42,340 bases of DNA from a virus. The notes under the pieces are model-generated. The model searched no databases. It was not told the DNA's origin and saw nothing but the letters and a program-made list of their open reading frames with translations. Each line of letters begins with the position of its first letter. Within the stretch, counting starts at the first letter, position 1. The position numbers and the translations under genes were made by a program. The stretch covers positions 1-42,340 of IMG/VR virus record IMGVR_UViG_3300046463_000383; one strand, 5' to 3'. Of this stretch, positions 17,236-24,934 are shown one piece after another.

Positions 17236-19195
17236 CCGCGAACGTCTGATCGGGGAACTGGGGACGAACCCGGTCCTCGCCCATGCGGTGTTCTTCAACG
17301 CTCGACATAAGAACAAGGATGCGCCGTTCCATAGGAGAATGGAGACCGATTTTCATAGCCAGATTCCCAATGTGTTGTGGCTGGTGTTCCGGGGGAGTGG
17401 GAAGTCCACGAAGTTCGAGGAGGGGGCGGCGCTGGAGGTCGGGTGGCAGAAGGTCAAGAACCTGTTGATATTGGGGGAGAGCGAGACCCGGGCCGCGGAG
17501 AGATTGGCGGCGATCAAGCACATCATCGAATACGACGAGCACTTCCAGGCGCTGTTCGAATGCGAGCCGGGGTCCGTGTGGACCGACACCAGGGCGATCA
17601 CGTCTACGGGCGTGTACATGCAGGCCGCGGGACGAGGGCAGAGCCTTAGAGGGGTGAAACATCTGGATCACCGGCCGGACCTGATCCTGCTGGATGACAT
17701 CGAGGACAAGGAGAGCGGAAGTGTTGCGACACCGGAAGCACGGAAGAAAACTCGGAGCTGGCTCACCGGGACGGTCATACCGGCGATGGCCCCCGGAGGT
17801 AGAATGCGCATGGCGGCGACGCCAATCCATCCGGATGCTCTTGCGCCGACTCTGTCGCGCGCTGACCAGTCTTGGACTACCAGGGTCTACCCCGTCCTCT
17901 ATAAGGGCAGAAGTGGCGAGTGGCATAGCTCGTGGCCGGATCGATTCCCCGTAGACGACGTGATGAGGCAGTGGGAGTCCTACAAGGAAATCGGCCAGGA
18001 AGAGGACTTTGTACAGGAGTTCCTCTGCCAGGCCGTCGATCCGGCCTCACAGACGTTCACCGAGGGCATGTTCGTCATCGAACCCAGGGTGAGGTCCTGG
18101 CACCCGGTGTACGCGGTGTACGACCCCGCCAGGACCACTGCGAAGACCTCTTGGACCGCCACCACGGGAAAAGTGGTCGCGTCATGGGTCGGAAGCAAAT
18201 TGGTGGTGTGGGAGGCGGAAGCCAAAAAATGGATGCCGGACGAGATCGTGGATGATATCTTCAAGGTGAATGATATCTATTCCCCGATCTGCATTGGGGT
18301 TGAGGAGACGGGACTCAATGAATGGCTCCAGCAACCGATCAGGACCAGGCAGGCCCAAAGTGGCGTATTGGTTCCGCTGCGGGCGTTGCAAGCACCCAAA
18401 GGTAAGCTGGATTTCATCCGAGGACTCCAACCTTATTTCTCAGCTAGGGAAGTTATCTTTGCAAATGAAATGCCCGAACTGCGGAAACAACTTCTCGGAT
18501 TTCCAACTGGACACATCGATGCCCCCAATGCACTTGCCTACATGCTGAGAATGAAAATGGGACAGCCGATCTACGACAACTTCCGAGAGGAGATGATCGA
18601 TGAGGACGCAAGACTCAAACCGAAACAAACATCATGGATTCTTCTCAATTCAAACAACCAGATCACTACAGCCGTACTTGTTCAAATGCAGGCCGGCCGA
18701 ATGGTTGTACTCTGGGACGCCATCATGGACGGAGACCCTGGGACGGTCCTTGCAGATATCCTCGGATCCGCCGGAACCAAAATCGGAAAGGATCTGACCA
18801 ATGTTCGATTCCTCGCATCACAAAAACACTTTGATGAATTTTCTCTCTACGGACTCAAGGCAGGAGCCAAAAAACTGGGACTTGCGCTTGCTAGAGGCGG
18901 CGCAGTCGATATTGGAAGAGAGGAAATCCGCAGTCTTATGCGGAGAAGCGCTCACGGAAGAACAGCTATCGGCGTTCATCCCGATGCTTCGTGGACTGTC
19001 CGGGCGTTTGCCGGGGGATTCAATCGCGAGCCAGATCGAGTCCAGCCATCAGATAACGCCTACGCCGTCCTGATCGAGCCGCTGGAATCGTTCGCCTCAT
19101 GGTTGCGGATCGGAACTCCCGGCAACCTAGACGAGCGGCCCAATTTCGCCTATACCTCAGACGGTCGGAAATACGTCTCCGCCCTGCCGAGGTAG
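17228..19195 (+). CDS. terL: Terminase large subunit
   Basis: The 655-residue product has the packaging ATPase and nuclease layout. Walker A is FRGSGKST (54-61), Walker B LILLDDIED (152-160), followed by a coupling region MRMAATPIHPD. The RNase H-like nuclease domain starts near AVYDPARTTAKTS (first acidic residue) with CIGVEETGLNEW as the next acidic motif. The enzyme pumps DNA into proheads and cuts the concatemer. GGGAG stands 6 bases before ATG 17228; a longer frame to 17045 would overlap the preceding gene entirely. Codon style changes after about 18400, with many GGA, AGA and T/A-ending codons, which may reflect recombination or overlapping coding. Confidence 0.9.
   Translation: MDDRERLIGELGTNPVLAHAVFFNARHKNKDAPFHRRMETDFHSQIPNVLWLVFRGSGKSTKFEEGAALEVGWQKVKNLLILGESETRAAERLAAIKHIIEYDEHFQALFECEPGSVWTDTRAITSTGVYMQAAGRGQSLRGVKHLDHRPDLILLDDIEDKESGSVATPEARKKTRSWLTGTVIPAMAPGGRMRMAATPIHPDALAPTLSRADQSWTTRVYPVLYKGRSGEWHSSWPDRFPVDDVMRQWESYKEIGQEEDFVQEFLCQAVDPASQTFTEGMFVIEPRVRSWHPVYAVYDPARTTAKTSWTATTGKVVASWVGSKLVVWEAEAKKWMPDEIVDDIFKVNDIYSPICIGVEETGLNEWLQQPIRTRQAQSGVLVPLRALQAPKGKLDFIRGLQPYFSAREVIFANEMPELRKQLLGFPTGHIDAPNALAYMLRMKMGQPIYDNFREEMIDEDARLKPKQTSWILLNSNNQITTAVLVQMQAGRMVVLWDAIMDGDPGTVLADILGSAGTKIGKDLTNVRFLASQKHFDEFSLYGLKAGAKKLGLALARGGAVDIGREEIRSLMRRSAHGRTAIGVHPDASWTVRAFAGGFNREPDRVQPSDNAYAVLIEPLESFASWLRIGTPGNLDERPNFAYTSDGRKYVSALPR
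18801..19073 (+). CDS. Possible overlapping gene inside the terminase gene
   Basis: A 90-residue frame in the +1 phase to terL, with AAAGGA 8 bases before ATG 18801. The middle reads like a normal soluble helical protein: NWDLRLLEAAQSILEERKSA, LCGEALTEEQLSAFIPMLRG. In this stretch terL uses unusually few G/C-ending codons while this frame's third positions are more G/C. The ends are less convincing, and terL shows altered codon use from 18400 onward, before this frame begins, so overlap is only one explanation. Confidence 0.3.
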   Translation: MFDSSHHKNTLMNFLSTDSRQEPKNWDLRLLEAAQSILEERKSAVLCGEALTEEQLSAFIPMLRGLSGRLPGDSIASQIESSHQITPTPS

Positions 19196-19201
19196 GATAG
19201 A

Positions 19202-19984
19202 ATGAGAAGGCTGCTTGCCGCTTTAGCGCTCCTCCTGCTGGCGGCCTTCCCCGCCCATGCCCAAATGTCCGGGGTCAGAGTGGTCGCAACTTGCGGGACC
19301 CCATCCCCCTGGCCCGCCCTCGCCACCAGCCCATTGTCGCTCGCCTCCAGCGCATGGCTGACCGTCGATACCAACTACACCCTTTGCACCAGCGCCGTTA
19401 TCACCGGATCGATCACGGCCAACAGCTCGATCGTCAGTTGGGGCGGCGGCGTCCTCGGCGCCATGTCGAACTACGGCACCAGCCCCGGCGCAGTCCTCGT
19501 CCCGGGCGTCAACGCCTTCATCACCAACACCCCAGCTTTCAACCTGACCCAGGTCGCCAGCACCGCCCTCGGCGCGATCACCACCTACGGAACCTCGCCC
19601 GGCGCAGTCAACGTCCCAAGCGTCAACGCCTATGTGACCAACCTGGTCGGCCCAGGCGCCAATAGCGCATCGCTGGCGCCCACCGGGAAGACCGACACCA
19701 GCGCCATCACCGTCCTCTCAGCCAGCGGCGACGGCGCCCAGCACGAATATATGACCGGCATCCAGATTGGGCGAACAGACGCTGGCACAGCCGCAATCAC
19801 CGCAGCAGTCACCGACGGAACCCTGACCCTGACCTATGTCGTCCCGAACAACGGCGGCGGCGGCGGCAACAACGTAACCTTCGCCAAGCCGTTCCAATGG
19901 GCGCTGAACCACGCCGTCACCTGCGCCTCGTCAGGCAGCGTGACTACGTTCTACTGCTATGCCCAGGGATTCAACGCCCCGTGA
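19202..19984 (+). CDS. Secreted protein with internal repeats
   Basis: The 260-residue product has a clear signal peptide (MRRLLAALALLLLAAFPAHA, cleavage after AHA). The mature part is Ser/Thr/Ala-rich and beta-like, with an internal duplication: NYGTSPGAVLVPGVNAFITN and TYGTSPGAVNVPSVNAYVTN, about 40 residues apart. The C terminus has VVPNNGGGGGNNVTFAKPFQ and two cysteines. Genes for secreted proteins are unusual between terminase and portal. It could be a periplasmic or surface protein made late, or a virion decoration. No family recognised with certainty. Confidence 0.7.
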   Translation: MRRLLAALALLLLAAFPAHAQMSGVRVVATCGTPSPWPALATSPLSLASSAWLTVDTNYTLCTSAVITGSITANSSIVSWGGGVLGAMSNYGTSPGAVLVPGVNAFITNTPAFNLTQVASTALGAITTYGTSPGAVNVPSVNAYVTNLVGPGANSASLAPTGKTDTSAITVLSASGDGAQHEYMTGIQIGRTDAGTAAITAAVTDGTLTLTYVVPNNGGGGGNNVTFAKPFQWALNHAVTCASSGSVTTFYCYAQGFNAP

Positions 19985-21210
19985 AATGCCTCGCCTTAGC
20001 ATTCCTGGCTCTCGTCGGCCTTTCCACGCCGGCGATGGCGCAATCCGAACCCGTCCTCGGATCGGGCGTTTTCGAAGGGGGCGCAGTAGGTCATGGCGGC
20101 TGCGAAGGCCCAGGAGATGTCGTCGCCAACGCCAAGGCCTGGTACGGGCTCAGAGCCTATAGCAACGCTCAATGTTCGGGAACGGCAAAAGCGGTCAATC
20201 TGACCCGCCTCAGCGACAGCACCGCCTGCGACTTCGACATTGCCGTCACCGGGGACTTCGGCACGAGCGATTCCGGTTGCTCCCTCGGCGGCGGCCTGAC
20301 CGCATCCGCCTTCGCAACCCAGGACGCCACCGCCACCTGCACCATCTCGACCACCACGGCAACCTGCACCGGAGCGTCGAGCACCCCCCACCAATACAGC
20401 ACGATCACCGGGGCTGGGCTGACACAGCCCTGTTGGGCCGCAAGCGTCGGGACGTTTACCGGAGGGGCAGGGGCAGTCACCCTCGGAGGAACCGGCACAA
20501 GCCCGTGCGGCACGGTCGGGGTCGGCGAGACGCTGACGTTCACCTATGGCCTGACCGTCAGTACATTATACGATCAGAGCGGGGCGCTTTCCTGCACAGG
20601 ATCGACAACATGCGCCATGAATCAAAATGGGTCTGGCGTAACTGTTAAGCTATTGCCGTCATGCCTCAATGCCAAGCCGTGCATATATTTTGGTGGAGGG
20701 CAGTATTTAACAACGACGTCGCTCTCGGCTCTTAGTGGAACGACGTATCGATCCTTCAATATGGTGCTGGCGACACTCACATCTGCATCAAACCCGGCGC
20801 CATACACGAATGTTGATAATAGCAACACCAATTTAACTGGCTTTGTCATCTTTCATCTGGCGGCGCACACAATTGTCGCCGATGCATTCAACAATGCGTC
20901 TGGTAGCGGGACCGCCACATCGGCAACGCTCGCCAATGGCGTATGGGGAGTCCCAGGAGGTATTTTCGCATCGGCAATAAGCCGTACATCATACCTGGAC
21001 GCCGTCGCCGCCACGACGGACACCGGGAGCATTACGGTCGCAGCAACCAATGAAATCAGTATGGGAGGGTACCACAAGAACGGCGGTAATTTTAATATGC
21101 TGACCGGATACATGACGGAGGCGGGCCAGTGGGGAGTCCTCAGCGGAGCGAACATGACCTCTCTCTGCCACAATGACTATGTGTATTGGGGAACGGCAAC
21201 ATCATGCTGA
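19981..21210 (+). CDS. Secreted protein with arabinofuranosidase/lectin-like domain
   Basis: The 409-residue product has a signal peptide (MKCLALAFLALVGLSTPAMA). The mature part has SLRAY-like WYGLRAYSNAQCSGTAKAVN, a Cys-rich middle, then STLYDQSGALSCTG, LNAKPCIYFGGGQYLTTTSL and a concanavalin-type beta region ending NFNMLTGYMTEAGQWGVLSG. The TWYDQSG-like motif is typical of the alpha-L-arabinofuranosidase B-type domain found in many phage proteins. It could bind or cut surface glycans. The GTG start overlaps the preceding stop. The second half (from about 20550) is clearly richer in A/T than its neighbours, a sign of acquisition. Confidence 0.7.
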   Translation: MKCLALAFLALVGLSTPAMAQSEPVLGSGVFEGGAVGHGGCEGPGDVVANAKAWYGLRAYSNAQCSGTAKAVNLTRLSDSTACDFDIAVTGDFGTSDSGCSLGGGLTASAFATQDATATCTISTTTATCTGASSTPHQYSTITGAGLTQPCWAASVGTFTGGAGAVTLGGTGTSPCGTVGVGETLTFTYGLTVSTLYDQSGALSCTGSTTCAMNQNGSGVTVKLLPSCLNAKPCIYFGGGQYLTTTSLSALSGTTYRSFNMVLATLTSASNPAPYTNVDNSNTNLTGFVIFHLAAHTIVADAFNNASGSGTATSATLANGVWGVPGGIFASAISRTSYLDAVAATTDTGSITVAATNEISMGGYHKNGGNFNMLTGYMTEAGQWGVLSGANMTSLCHNDYVYWGTATSC

Positions 21211-21213
21211 TCC

Positions 21214-23379
21214 ATGTCTAAGGCGTCCAAGAAGGTCCGCTTCGACCCAGGGCAGATCCGGGAACTCTCGGAAGCCGAACAGGCGCTCGACCGCTCCGAG
21301 CAACTGATTGGAAAGGAGTCAGTCCGGGAAGCCCTGGAGGATATCTTCAACGATATCGAGAAGGGATTCGATCGCCAGTGCGACCGCTCCGACGACATCC
21401 TCGACTACTGGGATGTGTACAACTGCAAGATGGGGCCGAAGCAGGTCTACAACGGCAACAGCAACAATTTCGTCCCGATCGTCCATAGCGCGATCGAGGC
21501 CCGCAAGACCCGATACGTCAACCAGATCTTCCCACGGAACGGGAGATACGTGGACGCGATCTCCGAGGATGGCGAAGTGCCCTTTGCCGAGACCGCCCTG
21601 CTCGAACACTATATCCGCCGGGCCAAGATCAGGACCCAGGTCGCCCCCGCGCTGGTCAAGAACGGCGACATCGAAGGCCAATACACGGTCCAGGTGACCT
21701 GGGAAGAGTTCCGGCGACACGTCGCCCAAAGAGTCCAAACCCCAATCACCATCGACGACCTCGCCCAGGACGAGGAGCAGGAAGACATCGCCGAGGAGGA
21801 ACTGATCGAAGGTCGGCCCGCCGTCTCGGTCATCGCCGACTCGGATCTCCTCGTCCTCCCCTCGACCGCCAACTCGATCGAAGAGGCCCTACGAGACGGA
21901 GGATCCGTCACCACCATCTGCCGCTGGTCGCAGTCCCGCATCGAGTTCATGATCGACTCCAAGGAGATCGATCCCGCAATGGGCGAGGAACTCCTGTTCG
22001 AACTCCGCCAGGACGACAAGACCCGGCAGCGACGCGACAAGCCGAAGGAGATGGTCGATGCGGCAGGCATCAAGTCTGATGGTCGTGGTAAATATGCTCT
22101 TGTTTATCGTACTTGGGTGTATCTTACTATCAAGGGGGAACGGCGTTTATGTCTCGCTTATTATGGCGGGGTTAATCGTGTACTTGGTTGCAAAAGAAAT
22201 CCTTATTGGAGCGATCGTATTGATATTATCTCTTGTCCGGTGGACAAGGTCGACGGCTCATTCAAGGGAAGGTCAAAGCTAGAGTTCGGCATCGCCGACA
22301 TGCAGTACCAGGCCAACGACATCCTGAACGAGGGAATGGACTCTGCCGCCTACGCCCTGATGCCGATCGTGATGACCGACCCGGAGAAAAATCCCAAAAC
22401 CGGGCAAATGGTCCTGACCCTGGGCGCAGTGTGGGAGACTTCTCCACAGGATACCCAGTTCGTCAATTTTCCCCCGCTGTACAAGGAAGCGTTCGAGATC
22501 GTCGCGGCCGGAAAGACCGAGGTATTCCAAGCCCTCTCCGTCAACCCCGCCCAGATCACCGGGGCCATCAACCCCAACAAGAAACGCCCGACCCAGGCCG
22601 AAATGGCCAACGAGCAGCAAGTCGACATCCTCACCACCGCGGATGTCGTCACCGTCCTGGAGGACGAGATCTTCAGCCCGATGGTTACGTTCATGCTGGA
22701 ATTGGACCATCAATACCGGACCAAAGACATCCGGGTCCGGGAGTTCGGCCCGCTCGGCATGAAGCAGGAGATGAAGCAGATTCCGCCGATCCTGATGGAC
22801 AAGATGTATTCGTTCCGCTGGTTCGGGGTCGAGCAGGCCCGCAACGTCCAGGCGATGCAGCAGCAGATCGCCCTCATCAATGTCATCCGCGGCATCCCCC
22901 CGCAGATGTACGCCAAATACAAGCTCGACATGGGACCAGCCCTGGCGCAGGCGTTCGAGAACACCTTCGGCCCACGCCTGACCCCGATGATGCTGAAGAC
23001 TCAGGAGGACGAACTCTCGATCGATCCCGAACTGGAGAACCAGCTTATGGCCCAGGGCTTCACCGTCCCGGTCCACATGATGGACGACTTCAAGAAACAC
23101 ATGCAGGCGCACCAGCAGGCGCAGAAGCAGGGTGACCCCTCCGGCCGCATCCAGGTTCACATGATGGCCCACCTGAACGCCATGCAGGCCCAGCAACAGG
23201 CCATGCAGGCCCAGCAGCAGGGCGGCCCTCCCGGTGGCCCAGGAGGCGGCGGACCCCCAGGACAGGGTGGCCAGCCGGGAGCCCGCATGGGCGCGCAGGC
23301 CGGTCAGCCGAGAACCCAAGGTCCGCCAGGATCGATCCACCAGGACCAAATGGTTGATCCATCAAGGGCGCCGCGATAG
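21214..23379 (+). CDS. Portal (head-to-tail connector) protein
   Basis: The 721-residue product has the length and composition of podovirus portals: a helical N terminus (SVREALEDIFNDIEKGFDRQ), NGNSNNFVPIVHSAIEARKT, a wing domain with acidic insertions, GIADMQYQANDILNEGMDSA, NPKTGQMVLTLGAVWETSPQ and KTEVFQALSVNPAQITGAIN, and a Gln/Gly/Pro-rich tail (MQAQQQ repeats, PGGPGGGGPPG). Twelve copies would form the ring through which DNA passes. It follows terminase and precedes scaffold and capsid, as usual. Codons 288-341 (22075-22236) show a sharply bounded excess of T-ending codons, explained best by an overlapping gene at 22058. Confidence 0.85.
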   Translation: MSKASKKVRFDPGQIRELSEAEQALDRSEQLIGKESVREALEDIFNDIEKGFDRQCDRSDDILDYWDVYNCKMGPKQVYNGNSNNFVPIVHSAIEARKTRYVNQIFPRNGRYVDAISEDGEVPFAETALLEHYIRRAKIRTQVAPALVKNGDIEGQYTVQVTWEEFRRHVAQRVQTPITIDDLAQDEEQEDIAEEELIEGRPAVSVIADSDLLVLPSTANSIEEALRDGGSVTTICRWSQSRIEFMIDSKEIDPAMGEELLFELRQDDKTRQRRDKPKEMVDAAGIKSDGRGKYALVYRTWVYLTIKGERRLCLAYYGGVNRVLGCKRNPYWSDRIDIISCPVDKVDGSFKGRSKLEFGIADMQYQANDILNEGMDSAAYALMPIVMTDPEKNPKTGQMVLTLGAVWETSPQDTQFVNFPPLYKEAFEIVAAGKTEVFQALSVNPAQITGAINPNKKRPTQAEMANEQQVDILTTADVVTVLEDEIFSPMVTFMLELDHQYRTKDIRVREFGPLGMKQEMKQIPPILMDKMYSFRWFGVEQARNVQAMQQQIALINVIRGIPPQMYAKYKLDMGPALAQAFENTFGPRLTPMMLKTQEDELSIDPELENQLMAQGFTVPVHMMDDFKKHMQAHQQAQKQGDPSGRIQVHMMAHLNAMQAQQQAMQAQQQGGPPGGPGGGGPPGQGGQPGARMGAQAGQPRTQGPPGSIHQDQMVDPSRAPR
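22058..22282 (+). CDS. Overprinted membrane protein inside the portal gene (holin-like)
   Basis: A 74-residue frame in the +1 phase to the portal. AAGGAG at 22045-22050 stands exactly 7 bases before ATG 22058. The product is strongly hydrophobic with two to three membrane segments (LMVVVNMLLFIVLGCILL, YVSLIMAGLIVYLV, ILIGAIVLILSLV) separated by short SRGNG and AKE loops, and a polar basic tail. Within 22075-22236 about 35 of 54 portal codons end in T, a base that becomes the second position of codons here and so makes them hydrophobic; the portal codons on either side rarely do. This is the pattern expected of overprinting. The layout resembles a small holin or lysis protein. Confidence 0.6.
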   Translation: MRQASSLMVVVNMLLFIVLGCILLSRGNGVYVSLIMAGLIVYLVAKEILIGAIVLILSLVRWTRSTAHSREGQS

Positions 23380-23389
23380 GAGGCGAGCC

Positions 23390-23653
23390 ATGTGCGGATT
23401 CGGAATGGACCTGATCTTCAGGGTCGCAATCTTCATCATCGTCGTGCTGGTGGTCTTGGCGCTGCTCAGGGCGGCTTTCGGCGGATGGATGGCGGGCATC
23501 ACCTCCGCTCCCTACTGGAACATCATCCAGATCGTGATCGGCGGGATCATCGCCATCCTGATCCTCCTGTTCATCTGGCGATTGGCCGAATGCGCCAGGC
23601 TGGTCCAGAACGATTATCCGTCCCTGGTAATCACGTCCGAGGGCCTGGATTGA
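23390..23653 (+). CDS. Membrane protein with two transmembrane helices
   Basis: The 87-residue product has two hydrophobic segments: LIFRVAIFIIVVLVVLALL (about 8-26) and NIIQIVIGGIIAILILLFIW (about 44-63), then a charged end. AGGAGG stands 6 bases before ATG 23390. Such a two-helix protein directly before a protein with a C-terminal anchor, inside the late operon, recalls a lysis pair (holin plus regulator or spanin) or a membrane helper of head assembly. No family recognised. Confidence 0.65.
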   Translation: MCGFGMDLIFRVAIFIIVVLVVLALLRAAFGGWMAGITSAPYWNIIQIVIGGIIAILILLFIWRLAECARLVQNDYPSLVITSEGLD

Positions 23654-23662
23654 TGGCCCTCC

Positions 23663-24079
23663 ATGACCCCCGATGAGCGCCTCGACAAGATCGAAGAGAG
23701 CCTTCGCCTCCTTTCCGAGAAATACAGCGACGAACGCTTCAAACGTATCGGCGATCGGATCGACGCTCTCAGGACGTTGCTGGAGCAGCGGGCCGACGCC
23801 TCCGACATGGCCCTGACCGTCGCTAAGACCTCGCTCAATGAAATGCGCGGAATGGCGATGGATCAGCAGATTAATTTCCTCACCAAGGTCGAGTACAATC
23901 CAAAACACGAGAACATGATGCACCGGGTCGAGGCTACCGAAAAAGCCATCTATGGATTCAACAGCATGGCAAAGGGGGCGAACTGGGCGATGGTTGTGGT
24001 CGCCTCCGTTGTGTCCGCCGTGATATCGTGGGCGGTGGCGATCTACACCCACACCGCCGAGATCGTGCGGCTGCATTGA
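23663..24079 (+). CDS. Coiled-coil protein with C-terminal membrane anchor
   Basis: The 138-residue product has a long charged helical region (MTPDERLDKIEESLRLLSEK, RFKRIGDRIDALRTLLEQRA, VEYNPKHENMMHRVEATEKA) and a hydrophobic C-terminal helix (WAMVVVASVVSAVISWAVAI) followed by IYTHTAEIVRLH. The layout is that of a tail-anchored coiled coil. It could be a partner of the membrane protein just upstream. Its TGA forms part of the TTGACA promoter box for the scaffold gene. Confidence 0.6.
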   Translation: MTPDERLDKIEESLRLLSEKYSDERFKRIGDRIDALRTLLEQRADASDMALTVAKTSLNEMRGMAMDQQINFLTKVEYNPKHENMMHRVEATEKAIYGFNSMAKGANWAMVVVASVVSAVISWAVAIYTHTAEIVRLH

Positions 24080-24111
24080 CAACTTCTGGTTGCCAAAATA
24101 TAAATGCAACC
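24076..24111 (+). promoter_or_regulatory. Near-consensus sigma70 promoter for scaffold/capsid genes with inverted repeat
   Basis: TTGACA at 24076-24081 and TATAAA at 24099-24104 are separated by exactly 17 bases: six of six and five of six consensus positions. It is the best sigma70 promoter in the window. The -10 is framed symmetrically by GGTTGC (24088-24093) and GCAACC (24106-24111), an inverted repeat that could be an operator or, in RNA, a 5' hairpin. It lies 27 bases before the scaffold ATG at 24138. Confidence 0.8.
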
Positions 24112-24137
24112 ATGCGGAACTAAGGTGAACCTCCCTC

Positions 24138-24923
24138 ATGGCTGGAAGACCCAATGGCCCGGAAGAAGATGACGAAGACCTCGGGAACGACGAGGCCGGA
24201 GAAGAGTCACTTCGCCTTCAACCTGGGGACCAAGGGTCCCCCGGAGAATATGAAGAGGACTCCGCCTTCGGAGCCGAACAGGAAGGCGAGGAAGAACAAG
24301 AGGTAAAGTCCCCTCGGGATCGATCCCGCCGCGACTACCGCGACGAGGCCCGCGCGGCCCGCGAACACGCCGCCAAAGTCGAAGCCGAACTCCAACAGCT
24401 TCGCGCCCAGTTCCAGCAGGCCCAACAGCCACGCGAACCCACCGATCAGGAGTTCGAGGCCCAGATCCAGGTCCTCCCTGTCGAGGAGCAGTTCCGGGTC
24501 CGAACCTATCGGCAGGAGCAGAAGCTCCAGCGCGCCCTCGCCCAGAACACCCTGCAAACCAAAGACTATATCGACCGCTCCCAATACGAGAGCAAAGCCT
24601 CCTCCGACCCCGGCAGGAAGAAATACGCCGCCCAGGTCGAGCAGGTGCTCAATCAATGGCGATCCGCCGGCCTATGGCAGGCCAATCGCGAAGACGCTTA
24701 TCGGTGGATCAGAGGCGGAGACATGGAAAACAATCGCGATCGGGTCTCCGAGGCCCGCAGCCGCGGCCAGGACAATATCCGCAGGCAGCAGGCGCGCACC
24801 GCCGGCGGTCGATCCGACCAGGCCCCTGCGCCTCGCCAACGTCGTTTCGCCCCCGACGATAGATCGCCAGAGGCGGTAAGAGCCCGGCTACTCGGCCCGG
24901 ACGGCAACGGCGTCATCATCTGA
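24138..24923 (+). CDS. Scaffolding protein
   Basis: The 261-residue product has an acidic N terminus (PEEDDEDLGNDEAGEESLRL and EQEGEEEQEVK), a long Arg/Glu/Gln coiled coil (about 65-100: RDYRDEARAAREHAAKVEAE) and a basic C-terminal part. This layout and the position just before the major capsid gene are typical of podovirus scaffolds, which guide capsid assembly and leave before maturation. Primary sequence is not diagnostic, so the call rests on position and composition. Confidence 0.75.
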   Translation: MAGRPNGPEEDDEDLGNDEAGEESLRLQPGDQGSPGEYEEDSAFGAEQEGEEEQEVKSPRDRSRRDYRDEARAAREHAAKVEAELQQLRAQFQQAQQPREPTDQEFEAQIQVLPVEEQFRVRTYRQEQKLQRALAQNTLQTKDYIDRSQYESKASSDPGRKKYAAQVEQVLNQWRSAGLWQANREDAYRWIRGGDMENNRDRVSEARSRGQDNIRRQQARTAGGRSDQAPAPRQRRFAPDDRSPEAVRARLLGPDGNGVII

Positions 24924-24934
24924 GGTAAACCACA

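Noticed and set aside
18270-18548. +1 frame in terL with CGRC and CPNCG, looking like a zinc site
   Set aside because: The cysteine pairs are attractive, but the ribosome site is only one base from the ATG, the N-terminal half is low-complexity and the spacing fits no zinc-ribbon I know. Not strong enough to list.
22279-23349. 356-codon minus-strand frame opposite the portal gene
   Set aside because: Antisense shadow with His/Leu/Gly-rich low-information sequence and no family resemblance.
23090-24154. 354-codon minus-strand frame opposite 23390-24079
   Set aside because: The plus strand has well-formed genes with strong ribosome sites here; the minus frame is a shadow.
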